Notes under the pieces: generated by a model
Database searches by the model: none
Told to the model about the DNA's origin: nothing
What the model saw: only the letters and a program-made list of their open reading frames with translations
NCBI RefSeq assembly: GCF_020184175.1
Contig: NC_065531.1
Coordinates: 17,195,213-17,259,212, forward strand
Length of the DNA stretch: 64,000 bases
Direction of reading: 5' to 3'
From: Aphis gossypii
Lineage: Eukaryota; Arthropoda; Insecta; Hemiptera; Aphididae
Shown here: piece after piece, positions 15,056 to 29,100 of the stretch
Layout of the letters: every line of letters starts with the position of its first letter
Position numbering within the stretch: the first letter of the stretch is position 1
Translations under genes and position numbers: made by a program

Positions 15056-17014
15056 GGTACATTATATTATAGCTTCGATAGTTTATATACATGCGTATAT
15101 GTATAGTATAGCTAGGAAGTAAGGTTACCTTTTTCAATGCAATTGTTTACCGTCTGCGGAATCGTTTTTATCGTATAAAATACGAGTACGATATATATGT
15201 ATACAACAGCATAATATATGACCGAGTACCGCGGCTGCTCTCTATATCTGTATATTGTTACGCGTGTACCCTAAATATGTAATATTATGATGTACGCAGA
15301 TAGATGTCTATTGTGTTTATATACCTATATACCGATTGTTTGGTTCTCCTCTTTCGATATAACGTTCGTGTATAATATATTATAGATATATGTGAATAAT
15401 AATAATAACTAAATAACATATAATCAAATTTATTTGTCGGTGTATACAACGGACAAGGCTGGCTGTGTGAGCGGTTAATTCAATATGACAAAATGTTTAA
15501 TATCATATAATATCTTTGGAATAAATACGAAATGGAACTTGTGCTACGGTAGTCAGTCGATATTATATTAACTGTACCGAGATTACAGTTTTTCAGCAAT
15601 GGTGGCCCGTTATCGAGCAGGTAGACGCGTATTCAACTATTATAAGTAACGATAATATTATACGGTGTACCTATACCGAATAACGTTATTATATTACTTA
15701 ACTCTCTGCAGCTATACTCTTCTCGGTTCAGCATTATTTTCGTGTATTTTTACCTCTCGAAATCGATTTCTGAGCTGATGGCTGTGTGCATGAATTTTTT
15801 TTCGGGGGCGTGTGTGCGCCAAGTAACGGATTATAAACAAAACTCGATTGGACGTACGTGAAATAGCATATTATTGTGTATACGTAATATGCGAGTATGT
15901 CGAACGAACGCATATCACAACAAATACGGGATATTATAATATATATGTTATTTTATATCCACATAATATTGTTTCAGTGTATTAGACTATTAGAGGAATG
16001 TTTTCTACTTTGGTCGTAACACGCTTATGTTATTACGGCACATAGTAAGTATAATACAATATTGTTACAATACATTATTATAAAATACAGTGCTGATATT
16101 CCGCCATGCACTTTAAATAATCGAAACTTCCATGCAAATCCAAAACGTCTGGTTTTTTTTTTTTTTGTTTTGTTTTAAGCATGCGGATGGTTATTGGAAA
16201 TCCGAATGGTATACTACGCCCACCGTTATACAAAAAATGTAAAAATATGCGACTTTATGATAGTATTGCTCAATGTTTTAATATGTACCCTTGTTTTGAC
16301 CTCTAGACACGGTCCGATATAGGGTTAATTTATTTTTCTCTTAACCATATTTCGCGGGTACTCGTAATTATAGAGGCGTGTATTCAAGTTAATTTTAATG
16401 ACAATAATTATTAAGTTCAACGCATTCTGTAGGGCTTATTTTTCTTTCGTATCTAATGACAAAAAGTCAATTTCGTTCTATATCCATAATACGTCCTGCA
16501 TACTACGTTTATATGATAATATCTTTCTACTATAAGCTTCACCACACAATGCCAACTACAACAACAACAACATAATCATATTATACTGTGTGTACAATTA
16601 GACGAAATAACTGGATTTACGCACATATTAATGCGGAATAATATATATTAGACAGAATCGAGTTGTTGAATTAATATATTGTTTACAAAGAACACCATAG
16701 ACATACCTTGTTACATCTCGCGTATATAGCAGCAGGTCTTAAAGAGAAAAACAAACTAAATGTTTTGTCGGTGATTTCTTTTTTCTTTATATTGTTTTTT
16801 TTTATTTCTTATACACACGCTTATATATGAAACAAATTTAACAGTAATAGTTACTTACTGCATCTGGCGTGCAGAAAAAAAAGTACAATAATGAAAAAAA
16901 TGCATTAAATGAGACTATGCTTTCCAGTGTTAAAGAATTTTTGTTCATTTACCGTGTTATTTTTATTTTAAACTTGTAACGCTGTCCTTTTCCCGAACAA
17001 ATTCATAATCAACT

Positions 17015-17040
17015 ATATTATATATATATATATATATGTA
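17015..17040. repeat. AT dinucleotide microsatellite
   Basis: An almost uninterrupted run of AT/TA dinucleotides in intergenic DNA, followed by further TATA-rich sequence to about 17046. Confidence 0.8.
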
Positions 17041-19240
17041 TATATACGTTTATATCCTAGTTTATAATATTTTCAACGAATATAAAAACTTTATAAGACT
17101 TTTGTAGCTTTTTAGTTTATTTAGTTATGTTATATTTTATTACGATGCAGCAAAAAAAAAATAATATATATAATATGCATATAATAATATATTTTTAGGA
17201 ATGAGAAAAAAGAAGTAAAAAATCAAAGATTTTAAAAATATTAAAAACATTTGTATTAAAAAAAAAAAGTCTTACCTATATTGTTATTTAGTGAGAGAAA
17301 GAATAACTAATATCAGCACAGACAGACGCGGACAACCAAATTGCAATCTATATATATCATAAAATAAATTATAAATTATAAAGATTAGCTAAATGAATAT
17401 CATAAATTTGAAAGTATAAATTATTAATAAGAATCTTTTATAAAACATAATTTATCAAACAATTTCCAATGTTTATGTTCGTATAATTGATAGTGCTGTG
17501 AATAGAAAACGGTTGTTAATTAATTATATAATAAAGATTAAAGACGTTCAACCTACAATCCGACGCATTACATCGTATTGTCCACTCTTTAAATTCTATA
17601 GAATCTCAAGTAATTATTTATAAATTAAATTATTAATATAATTACAACGAAATTTGTTAAACATAAAAATATACTATCGAATTATTTCAATATAATATAA
17701 CATAGATACCCAATAAATAAATAAATAATACCTAATAAATGGATATTTTAAATGGTAATCAAATTGGTACGACTCGATTGACTGTCATTTAAAGCAAAAA
17801 TAAAGGGGAAAATATAGGTATCTAAACTAGGTACTTAAATTGTTGTATAATAAATTAATATAATGTTTACGACTCGATCGCGATTCGAAAACACACTTTC
17901 TGCAGAACCATATACTACGTGGGAAAACGCGTGCGTATAATATATTGTGTATATGCACATGATGTTATAATAATGCATTGGCAATGTCTATAATAGTGGA
18001 ATAATAACGTGTATGTGCATATATAAGTCAGCTGTTTGGACGGTTTAATTTTTTATACCCCCATCCCATATTTTTATCTAAATATTTTAATTCCCTCTTT
18101 TTTACATACATATAATAATAAATTGTTATAAATTATAATATTATTATTGTGTTCAAGTTTGCCAATTACTGCGGCCCTATCGATCAGGTAGAAAATACAT
18201 TACCATTGCAGTTCCGTTTCGTGAATAAATCAATGAAATTCGTAACAAACAAAAAAAAAAAAAATAATAATAAACCAACTCGTCACTTTTATCAAAAGCG
18301 GTAAAAAAATACTTCACATATACTGTTAAAGGTAAAATGCGGCAGGGCACGTATTGAGGGCATTTTTGCCTATTAGCTGTGTATCCGGCTGAGTCGTCAG
18401 CACATGTATCGATTCTCTAGCAATAACTGTTTTCCCGACGAGGAATGTTCTATCGATTCTTGCGTTTAGTTTCGTTGAGATAAAAAAAAAAAAAAAACTA
18501 TTGTCTAAACGGATGTCTTAGATAGAACAGCTACACGCCGTTAATCGTTCCATTCCAAAGTTAACTCATATTGCTTAAACATGAATCGTGTTGCTTAATG
18601 TTTTCATCCTATATCATTCGAAAAAAATAAAAATTAAAAACTAGTATGGACAAGTACACTGTGTAGTATTGTCTAATTTTATTTCATTAAATACCGTACA
18701 AATATTTTTTTATAATTTTTGTGGACAAAATTTTACCACTCCAATACAGTCAACTACCAATTTAATATTATATTTCTACATTAATTCGACACTAATTACA
18801 CTATATAGTCAGCACTCTATAAATATAAATATGTTTACAATAAAATATCTTACCATTATACAATGAACGTATTTATTATTTATCAATAATTATAATCACC
18901 GAATCGGAGAAATAATTTCTAAGTTGAGTTCATCATTCAATCAAGTAATCGGGGTCTTGCCGAATCTATCATTTTAATACCAATTACCTATGTTAGATAT
19001 TTTAAAATGTAGTTTTAGCAGTATATTAATTCACTTATAATTTATATATAGTTTAATAAAAAAAAATATTAAATATATATTACATAATGTGAAATTTATT
19101 AAAACACAATGTAATATACTTAATTTATAAAAAGAAAAAGAATATAGGTATAACTCAAATTCTCTAGTACTGATGGGGGTAAATATTTTTACAAAATCAA
19201 ATTAAATTTTTATTTTTAAAAATAATGATTTTATACGAGC

Positions 19241-19673
19241 TTAAGAGGACGCTAACCAAGCATTTGTTGTCTCCGTCTTACACACACCCGACATAGCAAA
19301 ATTGTGTTCACTAGTTTCAATTGTGTGCTGTTAGTTTTGATATTAGATTAAATTGACATAGGTATTATCAAACTTTTAGGTAAAAACATTATCTGTGCTT
19401 AAGCGTTGGCGATTTTTCAATTTTTTCAAGCATACTAAGAGCAAGTATGCAATGAAATATCACAAATTAAAAATGATCATATCTCGCTTGAAAATTAAAC
19501 AATAGAAGCCAACGCTTAAGCACAGATAATTTTATTATCTAAAAATTGTATAATTGGTCAATTCACTCTAATATCAAAATTAACAGCACACTATTTAAAC
19601 TAATGAACGAAATTTTGCTATGTCAGGCGTGTGTAAGACGGAGACAACAAATGCATGGGTAGTATCCTCTTAA
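19241..19673. mobile_element. 433 bp fold-back MITE with TTAA ends
   Basis: The left end reads TTAAGAGGACGCTAACC and the right end is ATCCTCTTAA, its inverse with a few mismatches. The inverted similarity runs far into the element: TTGTTGTCTCCGTCTTAC (left) pairs with GTAAGACGGAGACAACAA (right), and ATCTGTGCTTAAGCGTTGGC (left) pairs with GCCAACGCTTAAGCACAGAT (right). The arms are about 190-200 bp around a short centre near 19450. There is no transposase, so it is a non-autonomous element. The TTAA termini suggest a TTAA-targeting superfamily, but the TIR sequence alone does not prove which one. Confidence 0.85.
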
Positions 19674-22504
19674 TACGTGAATCTATTATTTTTTATAATA
19701 ATCTAGTTTGTATTTATATTGTAGATGGTAGGAGTACAGGAGGAAAAATATTAAGTATCAAATTGTCAATTGATGTATTAAAGCTAAAGTATATCATTAT
19801 TATACATAGAAATGTACCATATTGTATATATTGTATATGATATAGGTACATTATATTTTACGGTTTGAATGTTCAACAACATTATTTTGTTATCATTATG
19901 TTATTATGCCATCTTGAAATCTTGAAACACTAATATCGGGGCAACGGTATGCTATATTCAAAACTGAGACATGAAGTAACCATAGGTAGGTAAAAAAAAA
20001 TAAATGTTAAAGATAAAAATAACGAAAATAAATCATTATGTTTGATTAATTCAATTAATTTACCAAGTAAAACAATTTGGAAATGTCACGTACAAAATGA
20101 TAAATCGACAACAAATTAATTTAAAAAACAAAAATAAAAATAAGTACCTAACTTAAAAAAGAGCTTTGATATTTTATATACTGCGTAAATAGAGAGGTTG
20201 GATTTTTTCAATAACATCAACATTTCGGTTTAAAGATATTTACAATAATGTAATATTCACTTCCATTTTCTTCCAATAAATCGGAAAATAGGATTTAAGT
20301 GATCCGTATTCTTTGTAATATTTAAAGTTACACTGTACTTGTATACTCGTATGCCACTTTACCACTGAACTCCTAAATGGTTGAATTAATTTTGAAGAAA
20401 ATGTTTATATATGTTTAAGTGGGTCACTGAATGGTTTAGATGCTCTTTTAAATCCAGTAGGCGGTGTTACAATCGGGTTGTAGGAAAATTCGGTATGATT
20501 ATGTACTCAAATTTAAATAATACGTGTGAATGTTAGAAGCTAATAATCTCAATAACCACTTATCCGATGTCATGCATTTTTTGTTTTTAATGAAAAAGCA
20601 CACTACGGATCAAGTTTTAAGCATAAATGTATGTATCCAACTCTCATCCACAGAATATTGAGCGATAAAATATGAATATATCAGCGGCGCTATCTATCCA
20701 GGAAAATAAAATTTAATTTAAAAAATTGTAAAACTTTTTCTCTTTTGAAGTTGAATTTAATACAACAAAAAGTGAAGTGTACGAGGATAACTGTTATGTT
20801 TCTTACTCCTATGTAACTTCAGAAAATAATTTATACAAGTCTATAGGTACATAGTATATGCCTTTGATCATAAAAACGAATTATATAGTTTACAAAGAAA
20901 TATTAGAAAATCGATAGAGACTTTGAAGAATACTTTAAAATAAAAAAAGATAATTTTTAAAAATGCAGCTTTTAAATGGTCAAATTAATGAGTAGGATAA
21001 AAGGATGTATATTTAAAGTTGATACGTAGGAAATAACATATTTTATACACCAAATCAAAAAACCAAACATATAAGAATGATAATATTTACAATTATTGTT
21101 ATACTAAAAATTAGCATTATGAAACCAAATTTAACTCTGATGCATTTTATACGAGAAGGTACACAGGAAGAGATAGTTTATTATAAAAATTAAAATATTA
21201 TAAATCAATATAGGTATTATCCTATTATTTTCTTGGTTATTTCAAATGTATTTTTTTATTATTATTATTAATCATATCTCTGATACGAAGTTCGTCAGGA
21301 ACATTAAGTGAAGTTAAATAACCGTTTTTGTTACATAATAATACTTAAACATCGACATTATATTTTTTTTATAAAATAATACATTTTCATATCATTAGGC
21401 TTTGTTTAAAATCAAACGATAATATTATTAAAGTATAGTTTGGAAAAATATGACGTTTTCTACTGTATTTACTATTTACCAATAAGTACACTTACTGCAA
21501 TACGCTGCCGATACATTTTAATTGAATTAAAAATATATTTCACATCTATCTTAAAATACCTTGAAACTATAGATTCCATGCGTACCTATATAGTTTTATT
21601 ATATTTGCAAGTATTACCTAATTACATACAATTCTAAAAAAAGTTTTCAATGTAATATTATTATTATACCCATAATGGAAAATTGATTACTCAAGTACTA
21701 GCTATTTTAATTTAGTGGATAGTTATACCAAAAATCAATTTAAATTAACACTACGTGATTAAGGGTCAATTAAATTTATAAATTAAAATTAAAAATTTCA
21801 TTGTAGCATAAAAAACGGAATAGTATCCATGGGTAATGGAAAATGAAAAGATAATTTTCCCAGTGAAGTGGTACAACTCATTTCACTGACTCACTACCAT
21901 AAAGTCAAATGAAACTAAGTATGGGTAAATATTATTGTTGTTACAGAGAAATATTTTAAAGGCTCAACAATCAGAAAAAAAGTTTAAATAAATATTTAAC
22001 TATAGTTAGTTAATTTATTCACAAGAATATAATTAAAATTAAAAGAACATTTTAATGATTTTTGTTTTGAATATAATATAACCGTATTGCGATACATTGC
22101 GTAACGAGATGGGTATAACTGCTGGGCAGCATTCACAATTGATGGTTGATCGAATATTTTGGTATTTGATCAACTTTAACAATTATTCACCTATAATATT
22201 ATTTACTATGCTCATTTTAAATTTACATATTATGTTTAAGATTTATAGGATAATGCGAAATTATTGACTTGTCGTAGTATTGCTTGTATTGATAAAAATA
22301 TACAAATAATATAATATAGCTTATAATTTTAATTGTAACATAATTATAGTGAATTTATTGTATTATATAAAAGGGAAACGTGTTGAACCAAGTGACCCCC
22401 ACCAACATAATCATAGACAAGGGTCTATAATATTATTATAAAAATCCTCTTTTTCCCGCGTAGAACCCAAACTTTGAGTTATGGACTTGGGAAATATAGA
22501 TCGA

Positions 22505-22575
22505 CAGAGCGTTTATACAAGTCCGTGCCTTTGTGGTAGGATTAGGGGTTCAAGCCCCTCAAAACATCGTTCTTT
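22505..22575 (+). other. tRNA B-box-like hairpin, not a functional tRNA
   Basis: GGTTCAAGCCC at about 22548-22558 fits the pol III B-box consensus and sits in a 5 bp hairpin (AGGGG/CCCCT). The loop is one base short of a tRNA T-loop. No A-box, anticodon arm or matching acceptor stem is found upstream, so this is at best a remnant of a tRNA-derived repeat. Confidence 0.2.
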
Positions 22576-22954
22576 GTAACCTTGCGTGTACGTAACACAA
22601 ATTCCAGACATCATCCAGTGTATAATATTATTATTATAGACGACAGGCGTACGTGACATTTGCATGACCAATAATATAATATTATTATTGTAAAAACATC
22701 GCCGTGCGAATGTGTTACTATATATATGATATTGATATCGTTTTATCGCGTTATTCGTCAGAAATTATTACATAACAGCGGTGAAACATAATAATACTAT
22801 GCCGTTTTAACTATAATAATATATTATAATAGTAAATTAATATGTTTATTTTTATTACCGCCGCTGTACGAAGGTCACGGCTACTATACGGTCGGAGGCA
22901 CTGACGTCATTGCATAGTTGTTTGAAATAATATTCGTTGGCGGCCGTGTTTTGA

Positions 22955-23143
22955 CAAACGCAGTCGTATTGCCGCCTGTACATCCATTGGATCATTTGGA
23001 TCACTGGACGCAGTTGCACCGCAGTTATCGTACCGCGAGTTATTTTAATTTTATTTGTCTACCATTTTTGTTCAACGATGTCGAACGCCTGCGTTCCTGA
23101 AAGTGTCAAGTGTCTAGACGGAGTCGACTACGAAGTCGTAAAA
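22955..23143 (+). CDS. Gene A exon 1, with open frame extending upstream of the ATG
   Basis: Translation from ATG at 23078 gives 22 codons ending in E-V-V-K before the GTAAGT donor at 23144. The same frame is open back to TGA at 22952-22954 but has no ATG. The 13 codons just before the ATG encode V-I-L-I-L-F-V-Y-H-F-C-S-T, which looks like a signal-peptide core. Candidate acceptors (CGCAG near 22961 and CCGCAG near 23020) would allow an upstream exon to supply the start. I set the coding start at 23078 because it is the only ATG in frame. Confidence 0.55.
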
Positions 23144-26100
23144 GTAAGTATACATTCGAATACAATTATATAGCTGTATATTATTATGATATTTTTTTTA
23201 GTTTTTATCATTATGGTTATTATTGTTGAATCGAATACAAAATCGAATACTTACTGGCCTCTCGATAACAAACTGTCTTCTCCGATATCAACCGCGGTAT
23301 AAACGTAATAAATAATAATTTATAAAACATTAGCCACCGTGAACGGAAAACCAAAATTTCAAAGATACACTTAACGTCTTACGTCACTCAACGAATTAAT
23401 ATCATGTTGGTTACTTGTTATTTGTTTTTAAATGCAAACGAGAAAATTACGATGATGATAGTGTAGGTACGTTCTACACGATAACTGAACTCGAAACTCA
23501 ATGATGCATACCTTCGAGTCTAGCTCGACTCTGTGTTTATTTTTTTATTAAATACAGATTATTTACAAGCAACTAACATGCCTGATGCTTAGTACACGAT
23601 ATACACATATATATAATAGGTTAAAATAATAATAAAACAACCGTTACGTGTATATGTGAACATCCGTTTTATTTATTATTGTATTATTATATAAAATACT
23701 ATTGAATGCAATTCCATGATCGAATTCCCGGAAAAGCACGTCGATCGGAAGCGATTTATTATAACATGTTAACAATGTCGATTAACTGCAAAAATAACTC
23801 CACGAATATTATAGATACCTGTGTGGATAGTATTTAACCGTATAAATCCAACGTATGTTTTATCGACTATTTACTGTAATTTTTTTCTTCTAGAATTCAA
23901 ATTAATATCAAATCTAAAACTTTTAAGCATTTTAAACAAATATTACATTATTATTAATATACTATACCTTTAATTTTTCAATGTTTTCGTTCTTGGGCCA
24001 GACTATAACGTTTTCATTGTCCTTGACAGTTATGGCGCCAACATCCCGGTCTTGCAACTGTCCCGCCCTGACGGTTTTTATAAGAAAACAAATGTCGTTT
24101 AATCTAACTAATATCCCAACAAAAACACTCCGTGTAAAAACATCGTCGAGTAAAAAAAAAGTTGCTCAAGTCTTAAAAATTTTGATACAAAAAAAGGCTC
24201 AGTAATTTCATAAATTAATTAGTACAGGAGAAATTATAATTATTTTTATTTAATGAAGTGTGTTTATTTAATAGAAATAATAATTTAACTTAACTCGGCG
24301 ATTACTATTATTTATGGCTCTACAACTTATTATACAATGTATCCAAGTCGACATGAATATTCACTTTCTCGTTGTATACTTTTATAGTATTACCATAACA
24401 GTATAACACTATTCAAATACATCATACTATAGTAGCAGTCAAGTCAAGTTAAATTATTTATAGTAAATAAACACATTTTATTAAATACAAAAGTAATTGT
24501 AAATACTTGTATATTAATAATTATATTATGAAATTGTTTTATGTCTTTTTGATATCTCAACTTGTTGACTTTTATTTGAACCAATTTTTATTTTTTACTC
24601 TGTGTTATTTTTATATACATAGCAGATGCAGTGTTATTGTTGATAATTTTGAGATATAGCTCATTTATTATTAAAATTCTAAATATACTAATCTTATATA
24701 TTGTTGATATAAATCGAGTGATAAAAACGGCGGGTAGTACCAAAATTATGAGAACTGAAGTTTAGAAAACGAATGTATATTGTTTACGTATGGTGTACCT
24801 ACCTACATATCAATGTGTATTGTGTGTTTACAACACTGTGTATTACAACACGAATGTAATAATAAATAATAACATTTTATAAAGAAGTAGTATAATTATG
24901 ATGAATAGGTGTTCAATCAAAAATGCACCGCAAAAGATGTAATATAACATTGCAAACGGTGGCAGTCGTAATACGAATGAATAGCTTCTCATGAGTTTTA
25001 ATACATTTTCATACGAAACGCGACGGCGTTATTCCTACTACCACGTACATGCGATACATTTTTAAAAATATATATTTTATCATGCACGTATTGTTCAAAC
25101 AGCGATTTCAACAATGTTTTCTGACAACGTTCAACAACGTACAAAATCATGGCTGGCTAGTGACTTTATATTGTTATTGTTAAAAAATATTTTTTCGAGT
25201 AATTACCGTGCTTGATAATTTTGTATATTTCATGGGCTTTTGTCTTCCATTTAACTTAAAATTTTAAAAGTACCATTTATGCATAGTTCTAATATCTTTG
25301 CAAGTGCAGATTTCAAGCCAATGAGATTAGATTACAGAATAATATCACGTACCTATCGACCTATTCTTCGTAAAATAAAAATATAGATTAATATTAATAG
25401 CCGTTTTGTGTAAACATAAACTGTTGTCACACGATATTTTTCGTTTTTACTAAGTTATATGCTATATGCCTTCGGCGCTGGATTGTGTACCCAGTAAATC
25501 AGTAAAAGTTTGATTAAAAAATATTTTATAGGTTTTAAATCTAAAATCTAAATGTTTTGAGATTCGGTGGATTTTATAGAAAGTACTATTGATATACGTA
25601 GTAATATATTTTCTAAGTATATTATATTATTAGATTATAGATAATATTATGAACGACAACGACAAAGTCCGAGTTTATAAAGATGGACATATTTTGAGTT
25701 AAGGATTGATGGTGTTTATACCGTGAAGGATTAACTTTTCTTATGGATAGGGAGGTTAAAATGATTGACGTTTCAGGGAGAAAAAAACAGCAGTCAGGAA
25801 TAATATGACCGTGCGGAGACGCAAACTACAGCGTGATTAAGTATGATGCACAAAAGGCTTGAAGTTTGTCAAGTATAGACTGAATTCATGTGATCGTGCA
25901 ATAATAATTATTATAATATATATGTGCGAGTTCAAAACGTAGACGGACAGAAGGACGATTACTTTTTGAAGGGGCTCGACTGGTAAATCTGAGAATAGAG
26001 TGAATATTCGGACAGAGTTTCTACGCATAATACATAATATAATTGGACGTCAGATATGGAGCCCATCCCTTTTCAATATTATTTCATTGACTGCCGTACC

Positions 26101-29100
26101 GAGGGATATTTATATATTGCAGTCAAATGAAGGGCGATGATTTCTATGTAACGAGTATGCATATGGATTCTCATGCAATGGTTTATAGGACGTACCAGTG
26201 AGTACATAACCTATTCACGCTGAATGAACATATTATTAAAAAAAAATTGTATACATAATATATATATAATATATATATATATATCACTATTGTTATAATA
26301 GTCGTTCAATGCAAATCCGAAAGTATGTATATATATTATTATATCCGACCCAATCGGTTTTCCGTTGGTCTGCGATTATTAATATCCACCGTCCGGCTAC
26401 AGCTTAGCGAAGGACGTAGAGAGGAAATGTATTTGGGTACGGGGGTCACTTTAGAACCACAGCACATCCAGGGGTTCGTCGGTAAACCGTAAACCTTTTG
26501 TCCACCATAGTTTTAGTATACACAGATAATGAGTGAGAGAGAGAGAGAGAGAGAGCGAGAGGGACGCGTATAACGATATAGTCGTAGCAAATATTCCACG
26601 ATGGTCCAGTTGGATCACGGTGAAACCATATATATAATTTTATATAATATAAGTACTTTATTTAGTGCACGCTAAAAGAGCTTAAACTCAAAGTAAATAC
26701 ATATTTTGCAGATTATATTATAACTATTGTTAAATATACATAATAGACAACTATATATTATAGTCGACATTTATTTTGTTTTTTTTTTTTACAGACCTAA
26801 AATACACCAACATTGTAATATAGTTAGTATATTGGGATTATCGTATAAAACATTGTTCCGAGCATAAAACACCATATTATAACTATTTGGTATAATACTT
26901 CTCTGCAGTAGTGTGTTCTTAGTTTTGTGTTGAAAATACGCTTTTGTTTTTATAAATATTTTTTTTTATTATTATTATTAAACTATTTTTACTTATAGTC
27001 AACCTTAAGTAATACGATAATTAAATTTAATTAGAGAAAAAAAGGGATTCACCCAATCATATAAAATATGCAGTGATATTATTCTATAAATTGAATATAT
27101 ACCTATATATAAAGAATATACCTAGATACACAAGTATTAAGTAATAATAACATTATAGTAATTTATCTAAAAATCTGAATTCAATGTTTTCTTTTTTTTC
27201 CAAAATAAGCGAAGTAAACGGGATAAAATGGATATTATGTTATTGGTAATGTTTAAGAATTAACTAATTTTTGATAACTGTAGTTAAAAGAAAAATTAAT
27301 AGATTAAGAAGAGATTTTAGTTAGTTTCTGAAGAAAACTGATTTTTATGTTAATATAGTTTTCGATATATTATTGGTAGAAAATAGAGTAGTTTTAGCAG
27401 CTTATGCATATTATTTATTTAAATAATTTATATTACTTACACTCAGATGTTGATTGTAATAGTTGTTGACACATTAGATTAATATGTTGAAGGATTGTTG
27501 TAATTAATTAAATTTAATGCATACTTTGAAGTCAGTCGTATATTCGTATGCTATCATTTGTAAAGAGTGTAAGTAGGTGGTTAAGTTAGAAGTTTATTGC
27601 ACTTTTCACTTAATTTAGCATAATCATATTTGAAAATTTTAAGTATATACAATTTTTATCATCTTAGACTGCATTGATTCTCTTTGAATATGAGTTCCTT
27701 AATTTTTATTTTAAAATAGCAAATAATTTTTTTGTTGAATATAGTGCAATTATTATTATTATTTGATTCAAGATCTATATAAAGAAGATATGTAGTTTTT
27801 GTTGTAGTGTGATGGAGGTTCGTCATTAAAACTTTAAAATATGCTCTTTCTTGCTAAATGTAATATGTAGATACTTAGCTTTACTGTCTTAGTAGAATTC
27901 GATAATTAATCTATAGGCATTAGTTATTTGCACGATTCTGTTTAAAGAGGTCTTACAGATTACTTTATCATCACCATTAGGTATTCAATTTAAAGTCTTA
28001 CAAAGTAGGTCAAATGTATTTACAAAATTAATAAATATCGGTGGAAGTTAATATGTCGGTGGTGATGGTTGTGTATTGCTGATACATTTAAATGGTTTAA
28101 CGACCATAGTTTCTGTTTTAGTAATAAATAACCAAACTGAATATAACATTACGATTTTATGAGGAAATGTTTTTATTTTTTGGGAGGGTAAAGAAGATCA
28201 CAGCAACGGAAAATGTTGATTTTTTTAGACAGACCATGTTAAATTACTATAGTATAGGTAAATACTAGAGTCTGTTTTACTGGTTAGATAATTGTTATTG
28301 CTATTTGTGCCATTCTGTATTCGTGTTTACTGAATATTTAATACATTATATACTGTTGGCGTGCTACACCGCATTGTGATAATGCGATGAAACCTTTTGA
28401 ATAGATTTTGTGATTAGAGATACAGCTACGGCGAAATCTCTAAGACGTATTTCGTCGTACGAATTATAATTAATTAAAATTGTTACCAAATTCCGAACTT
28501 TAGTAAACACTATTTTCGATTTGCAGTGTATTGATATTTTGTATTTTATTGGTGTTAAAACGATTGTTTTAATTTTCAAACGAAAATAAACTAACGTGTT
28601 AACTTGCAATAATCATAATTGTATGCAGTGCGATTTAAATATAATAATGTACAGTCAGCTATCATCGTTGAACTGACAATACGCGTTTGATGGAAACATT
28701 TTTCTAATTATATCCAATAGAGTTTTCCACAAACAGAAATGAAAATATATGTTATCATTTTTTTATTGTTTTAACGAAGCCGTAGTGCAATAAAATGAGT
28801 TACTTGCAGTTTCGGAGACAACCGATAAAGCCCGAAAATAACCGTTGGTTTTAAATATTTTGTTTTTTTTTTTTTTATTTTCGACGATTATAAACCATGG
28901 TATTATTATTATTATGTTTTTTGATGCATGGATACAAATAATAAATTCTTGTGATGTGTCAAGGTTTATAAAATGAATTGACAATTGTATGTGCATTTTT
29001 ACGGCTTTTCGTATTTATTTTTTTGAAGTTATACTCGAAAATAAAACACTACACTATAGTATTGTTATTGCTATCATCGAGTACGTAAAATATATAATCC

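Larger units (their letters stand above)
1..22900. other. Gene-poor AT-rich intergenic block
   Basis: I see no convincing gene here on either strand. Open frames are short, rich in N, Y, I and K codons, and lack coherent splice or start context. The block holds scattered poly-A/T runs and AT microsatellites (for example 17015-17040), a local tandem array (13480-13527), one fold-back MITE (19241-19673), a weak TATA-type promoter candidate (14956-15055) and a GC-enriched patch (about 1650-1900). Distal regulatory DNA for the downstream genes cannot be excluded from sequence alone. Confidence 0.6.

Noticed and set aside
22540..22565. tRNA gene, from a perfect-looking B-box
   Set aside because: T-loop is short and no A-box, anticodon arm or acceptor stem is present.
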